10,312 bases of DNA from Candidatus Neoflavobacterium equi (GTDB taxonomy: Bacteria > Bacteroidota > Bacteroidia > Flavobacteriales > Flavobacteriaceae): assembly GCA_018065745.1 (NCBI GenBank), contig JAGHSS010000346.1, positions 1 through 10,312 of the forward strand. The letters are read 5' to 3'. The notes under the pieces are model-generated. The model saw only the letters and a program-made list of their open reading frames with translations, ran no database searches and was not told the DNA's origin. The translations under genes were made by a program, and so were the position numbers. Positions 7,260 to 10,312 of this stretch are shown in pieces. Positions within the stretch are counted from its first letter, which is position 1; each line of letters starts with the position of its first letter.

Positions 7260-7997
7260 TTACATCCAACGGTTATTATCAAACTGAGTCTTCTTCCAAT
7301 ACCAAACCATTAGGGCACCAAAAACAGCACCTCCAACATGGGCAAAATGCGCAATATTTCCTCCCAGGAAGGAACTTCCAGAAATACCTGAAAACAAATC
7401 TAAAGCCACCATTATAGGAACAAAATATTTGGCTTTAATGGGCACTGGAATAAACATCAAAGCCAATTCAGCATTGGGAAACATGATAGCAAATGCAGCT
7501 AACAGCCCATAAATAGCACCACTCGCCCCTACTGCTCTAGCAGTAAAGCTTTCTATAAACGATTGAAAATCTGCTCCCAGTATGGATTGCCATTGGAGAT
7601 TGATTTTCCCTTGACCTAATAAACTATATATCTGTTCTTTAGTTTCTCCAGCGGCAATTAAAAGATCAACTCCACTGTGGAAGGAATAATAATATGCCAA
7701 AGATTGCAATAGTGCTGCACCTAAACCACAAGAAAAATAAAAGAATAAAAACTTCTTAGGTCCCCAAAAATGTTCTAAGGTAGAACCAAAAGAAATTAAA
7801 GCAAACATATTAAAGAATATGTGTGAAACACTCCCGTGCATAAACATATGCGTTATGGGTTGCCAAAATCTGAATCCTGGATTTTCAAAAAAGTACAACG
7901 GGAAATACAAATTGACTACTGGAACCAGTTGTGCTCCAATAAACAGGATCACATTTATTATCAAAAGTTGTTTAACCGTGGGTGTCATTTGCATCAT
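7260..7997 (-). CDS. rhomboid family intramembrane serine protease (first copy)
   Basis: This 245-residue rhomboid protease has about six transmembrane helices (around 8-30, 55-75, 82-104, 157-178, 190-205 and 214-233). HGSVSHIFFN gives His54, His59 and Asn63 of the oxyanion region, GASG gives the nucleophile Ser159, and NIAHFAH gives the partner His217, so it should be active. A hydrophilic stretch of about 45 residues (106-150) lies between the third helix and the catalytic helix; the second copy lacks it. It ends soon after the last helix, with no C-terminal domain. Its ATG overlaps the mutL stop as ATGA, pointing to translational coupling. Further ATGs 3 and 9 nt downstream are possible starts. 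The two copies differ widely outside the motifs, so the duplication is old. Confidence 0.92.
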   Translation of the reverse strand: MMQMTPTVKQLLIINVILFIGAQLVPVVNLYFPLYFFENPGFRFWQPITHMFMHGSVSHIFFNMFALISFGSTLEHFWGPKKFLFFYFSCGLGAALLQSLAYYYSFHSGVDLLIAAGETKEQIYSLLGQGKINLQWQSILGADFQSFIESFTARAVGASGAIYGLLAAFAIMFPNAELALMFIPVPIKAKYFVPIMVALDLFSGISGSSFLGGNIAHFAHVGGAVFGALMVWYWKKTQFDNNRWM

Positions 7998-10018
7998 AGG
8001 GCGAATTTTTTATCTAATTCAGTTACATCAAGTGTAATGAAGGTTGGTTTATTAAATGGCGAAATGTTGGGCTCTTTACACCCAAACAAACTGTTGACTA
8101 AATTTTCTTGTTCTTCTTCATTAAGAGCCGTACCGGTTTTGATACTCAAACTGCGCGCCATGGACTTTGCAATTTGATCTGCCTGATTGTAGGTCTTGTC
8201 TGTAAAGTCATCCTGCAAATCAATTAGCAAGATTTCAATTAATTTAGCCACTTCACTCTCAATGATGGTCACGGGTAAACCAGAGATCAACACATTGTCT
8301 GAGTTCATTTGTTCAAACATAAACCCCATGTGTTCCAGATCATGTCTTAACTCTTCAATCATGCGCATCTCGTGATTAGAGAAATACAATTGAAGCGGAA
8401 ATAGTAACTGTTGACTTGGTGCTTTATGTAACGTAATATTTTCTAAAAATTGTTCAAAAAGCACTCTTTGATGTGCTCTTTGTTGATTTAAAATCATCAT
8501 TCCCGATTTGATCGGACTGATGATGTATTTTTTGTGTATCTGATAAGTGCGCTTTGAGGCTTGATGGGTATCATCAATACTTTCAAATAGAGACCCTGTA
8601 ACCTCATCACTCTCAAAAGAGATGTCTGTGGTATCCCATGATTTGGAAGGCAGGGTTTCATCAATCGCAGCGGTATCTGCTTTTAAATTCACATATAACG
8701 ACTCCCAATTTTGTGTGTTGTTGGACTTTGGAACTTCATGAAAACGTTCCTGAGTCTTCTTTGGGGCGGTATCAAACGCCTCCTGGGTTGAAATTCTGGT
8801 ATCAAACGGATTCCCATTGCCAAAAGCCTTGGAACTTCCACCACTGTAACTGCTGAAATTAGAAGCACTCAATTTGGACGTATACGTTTGAGAAGTTTCC
8901 ATCTCCTCCTCTTTAAATGGATTAAATGACGTATCCACGTCTATAGTAGGCTTTACCGCTTCCTTTTTGATCATGTCTACAGGTAAATCCAAAGAGTGGT
9001 CCCGATCAAAATCAATGGCATTAGCCACAGAAAACTGACCGATTCCGTGTTTGACAGCCGCTCTTAAAATGGCGTATAACGCCTGTTCGTCGTCAAATTT
9101 GATTTCCGTCTTTGTGGGATGGATGTTGATATCTATTGAATTTGGAGGAACGTCCAAAAACAAAAAATAGCTTGGTTGACTCCCGTCTTTCAACAATCCT
9201 TCAAAGGCTGACATGATGGCGTGGTGCAAATAATGACTTTTGATATAGCGTTCATTGACAAAGAAAAATTGCTCTCCTCTGTTTTTCTTGGCAAACTCTG
9301 GTTTACCAACAAAACCGCGAATGGAAACTAAATCTGTATCTTCATGAACAGGCACTAATTTTTCATTTGTCTTCCCACCAAAAACATTGACCAAACGTTG
9401 ACGCAAATTACTAATGGGCAGGTTGAACACCTCACTCCCATTGTGAATCAAAGTAAAGTGAATTTCTGGGTGTGCTAACGCTACACGTTCAAAATCATCA
9501 ACGACGTGTCTGAATTCCACACTGTCAGATTTTAAGAAATTGCGACGTGCAGGTATGTTGTAAAATAAATTTTTGATTAAAAAAGAGGTTCCGTTGGGAA
9601 TGACAGCAACTTCTTGAGAAAGGACATTACTTCCCTCCATGATGATGTGTGTACCCAATTCATCTGCAGCTTGTTTTGTCTTTAACTCCACATGGGCAAT
9701 TGCAGCGATAGAAGCCAATGCTTCTCCACGAAAACCTTTGGTATGCAAGGCGAACAAATCCTCAGCCTGTCTGATTTTTGACGTAGCATGACGTTCAAAA
9801 CACAGCCTGGCATCTGTAACATTCATACCTTTTCCATTATCAATCACGTGGATCAGTGTTTTACCCGCATCCTTGACAATTAACTTTATGTCTGTAGCAC
9901 CAGCATCTACGGCATTTTCAACCAATTCTTTGACAACTGAAGACGGACGTTGAACCACTTCTCCAGCAGCAATTTGGTTGGCTACGTGATCTGGTAATAA
10001 TTGAATTATGCTTGACAT
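7994..10018 (-). CDS. mutL: DNA mismatch repair protein MutL
   Basis: This 674-residue protein is MutL, the ATP-driven link between mismatch recognition by MutS and downstream strand removal. The N-terminal GHKL ATPase has IAAGEVVQRP (16-25), ELVENAVDAG (31-40, with Glu31 and Asn35 matching E. coli Glu29 and Asn33), DNGKGM (60-65) and GFRGEAL (95-101). GTSFLIKNLFYNIPARR (148-164) and NIHPTK (298-303) complete the typical N-terminal half. A Ser/Thr/acid-rich linker, probably disordered, covers about 340-480. The C-terminal dimerisation domain follows, but its endonuclease motif reads NQQRAHQRVLFE at 511-522, and the late motif reads SPFNKPT (653-659), both unlike the active consensus. It is the first gene of a four-gene operon, and its stop overlaps the first rhomboid start. 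Confidence 0.97.
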   Translation of the reverse strand: MSSIIQLLPDHVANQIAAGEVVQRPSSVVKELVENAVDAGATDIKLIVKDAGKTLIHVIDNGKGMNVTDARLCFERHATSKIRQAEDLFALHTKGFRGEALASIAAIAHVELKTKQAADELGTHIIMEGSNVLSQEVAVIPNGTSFLIKNLFYNIPARRNFLKSDSVEFRHVVDDFERVALAHPEIHFTLIHNGSEVFNLPISNLRQRLVNVFGGKTNEKLVPVHEDTDLVSIRGFVGKPEFAKKNRGEQFFFVNERYIKSHYLHHAIMSAFEGLLKDGSQPSYFLFLDVPPNSIDINIHPTKTEIKFDDEQALYAILRAAVKHGIGQFSVANAIDFDRDHSLDLPVDMIKKEAVKPTIDVDTSFNPFKEEEMETSQTYTSKLSASNFSSYSGGSSKAFGNGNPFDTRISTQEAFDTAPKKTQERFHEVPKSNNTQNWESLYVNLKADTAAIDETLPSKSWDTTDISFESDEVTGSLFESIDDTHQASKRTYQIHKKYIISPIKSGMMILNQQRAHQRVLFEQFLENITLHKAPSQQLLFPLQLYFSNHEMRMIEELRHDLEHMGFMFEQMNSDNVLISGLPVTIIESEVAKLIEILLIDLQDDFTDKTYNQADQIAKSMARSLSIKTGTALNEEEQENLVNSLFGCKEPNISPFNKPTFITLDVTELDKKFAL

Positions 10019-10059
10019 TTGGCTTTGTATTTTTATATCTTAAACGGTATTCTAACTCA

Positions 10060-10067
10060 CAAATTTA
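10060..10067 (-). promoter_or_regulatory. possible -7 element of the mutL operon promoter
   Basis: On the minus strand TAAATTTG matches the Bacteroidota -7 consensus TAnnTTTG exactly. It lies 41 nt upstream of the mutL ATG and downstream of the ribH terminator, where an operon promoter is expected. No clear TTTG is found at the usual -33 spacing, so the call rests on the -7 match and position. Confidence 0.42.
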
Positions 10068-10076
10068 ATGATTTTG

Positions 10077-10092
10077 AAAGGAAATATCCTTT
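10077..10092. repeat. short inverted repeat upstream of the mutL -7 element
   Basis: AAAGGA (10077-10082) and TCCTTT (10087-10092) form perfect 6-bp arms around a 4-nt spacer. The site occupies the region where a -33 element or operator for the mutL promoter would lie. It has no T-tract and is too short to be a terminator. It could be a regulator site or chance. Confidence 0.25.
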
Positions 10093-10140
10093 AAACTGTG
10101 GTATAATATAAAAAATACATCATATAGATTTTAAATGATA

Positions 10141-10180
10141 AAAAAAAGGGCCCAACTCCAATAGAGTAGGCCCTTTTTTA
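10141..10180 (-). terminator. intrinsic terminator of ribH
   Basis: Outer arms of 11 bp (10142-10152 with 10169-10179) contain GGGCC/GGCCC next to A/T runs. After a small internal loop they continue into an inner 4-bp stem (ACTC 10155-10158, GAGT 10164-10167) around a 5-nt loop. On the minus strand it ends in a run of T, 38 nt after the ribH stop. The symmetry means it could also work on the plus strand, but no plus-strand gene ends here. Confidence 0.9.
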
Positions 10181-10216
10181 CATATAATATAAATAAATTC
10201 AAATCACATAAAGGAA

Positions 10217-10312
10217 TTAGTTTCCTAACGCAAGCATTTTTAAGGCTGCTACAGCAGCTTCAGTACCTTTGTTTCCGTGAACACCGCCACTTCTGTCCAA
10301 AGACTGTTGTTC
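10217..10312 (-). CDS. ribH: 6,7-dimethyl-8-ribityllumazine synthase, C-terminal fragment
   Basis: Only the last 31 codons and the stop are inside the window; the gene continues past the right edge. The visible residues include SLDRSGGVHGNKGTEAA, the C-terminal helix region of lumazine synthase, where the conserved Arg and GNKG of the family lie. The protein then ends in LKMLALGN. RibH condenses 5-amino-6-ribitylamino-uracil with dihydroxybutanone phosphate to make the direct precursor of riboflavin, usually as a large multimer in the cytosol. It is followed by its own terminator, so it is probably transcribed separately from mutL despite sharing strand and proximity. Confidence 0.9.
   Translation of the reverse strand, partial: EQQSLDRSGGVHGNKGTEAAVAALKMLALGN

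Noticed and set aside
7253..7282. Upstream ATG at 7282 as the start of the second rhomboid
   Set aside because: It would overlap the preceding gene by 23 nt and add ten residues not expected in the family; the ATG at 7252 gives a normal N-terminus and a 7-nt gap.
7836..8177. 113-codon plus-strand open frame across the mutL-rhomboid junction
   Set aside because: It is antisense to two well-supported genes, has no recognisable domain, and no promoter is visible before it.
9841..9858. CACGTG core resembling a parS site near a parAB locus
   Set aside because: Only the central bases fit; about five of 16 positions differ from the consensus TGTTTCACGTGAAACA. The bases encode the conserved DNGKGM region of MutL, which explains them.
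10102..10107. TATAAT box on the plus strand between mutL and ribH
   Set aside because: Bacteroidota do not use the E. coli type -10 as their main promoter, and no plus-strand gene lies downstream in the window.

Overview
The window reads as a chromosomal housekeeping segment of a member of the Bacteroidota, most likely a Flavobacteriaceae. This rests on the moderately AT-rich composition, the lack of Shine-Dalgarno sequences before well-placed start codons, an exact Bacteroidota-type promoter (TTTG, 18 nt, TAnnTTTG) ahead of one gene, and families typical of that phylum: a DUF5683 protein, signal peptidase I with an extra N-terminal membrane domain, a WbqC-like protein and a rhomboid with a C-terminal tail. 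There are no mobile elements, CRISPR arrays, tRNAs or rRNAs. The genes are intact, tightly packed, and I see no sign of recent transfer.

Left block, plus strand, 43-4587: parA, parB, a DUF5683 gene, dapB and lepB. They overlap by 8 nt or are separated by 7-23 nt, and a strong hairpin terminator follows lepB, so they look like one transcription unit. It joins chromosome segregation (ParA/ParB), diaminopimelate and lysine synthesis (DapB, feeding peptidoglycan), and protein export (LepB). A WbqC-like gene (4676-5299) follows with its own clear promoter and very short leader. It ends in a long bidirectional terminator shared with the convergent minus-strand genes.

Right block, minus strand, 10018 down to 5341: mutL, two different rhomboid protease genes, and a membrane-anchored endonuclease/exonuclease/phosphatase (EEP) protein. 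mutL and the first rhomboid share an ATGA stop/start overlap; the next gaps are 7 nt and 1 nt, so this is a compact, probably translationally coupled four-gene operon. At the right edge is the 3' end of ribH (lumazine synthase), also on the minus strand, closed by a hairpin terminator that separates it from mutL.

The points most worth a second look are small ones inside known families. The C-terminal endonuclease motif of MutL is degenerate. The EEP protein carries Asp where the GDxN motif normally has Asn. Two rhomboid paralogues, both with intact catalytic residues, sit between a DNA-repair gene and an EEP gene. The WbqC promoter is flanked by two ATGCAT palindromes. I found no convincing undescribed system.
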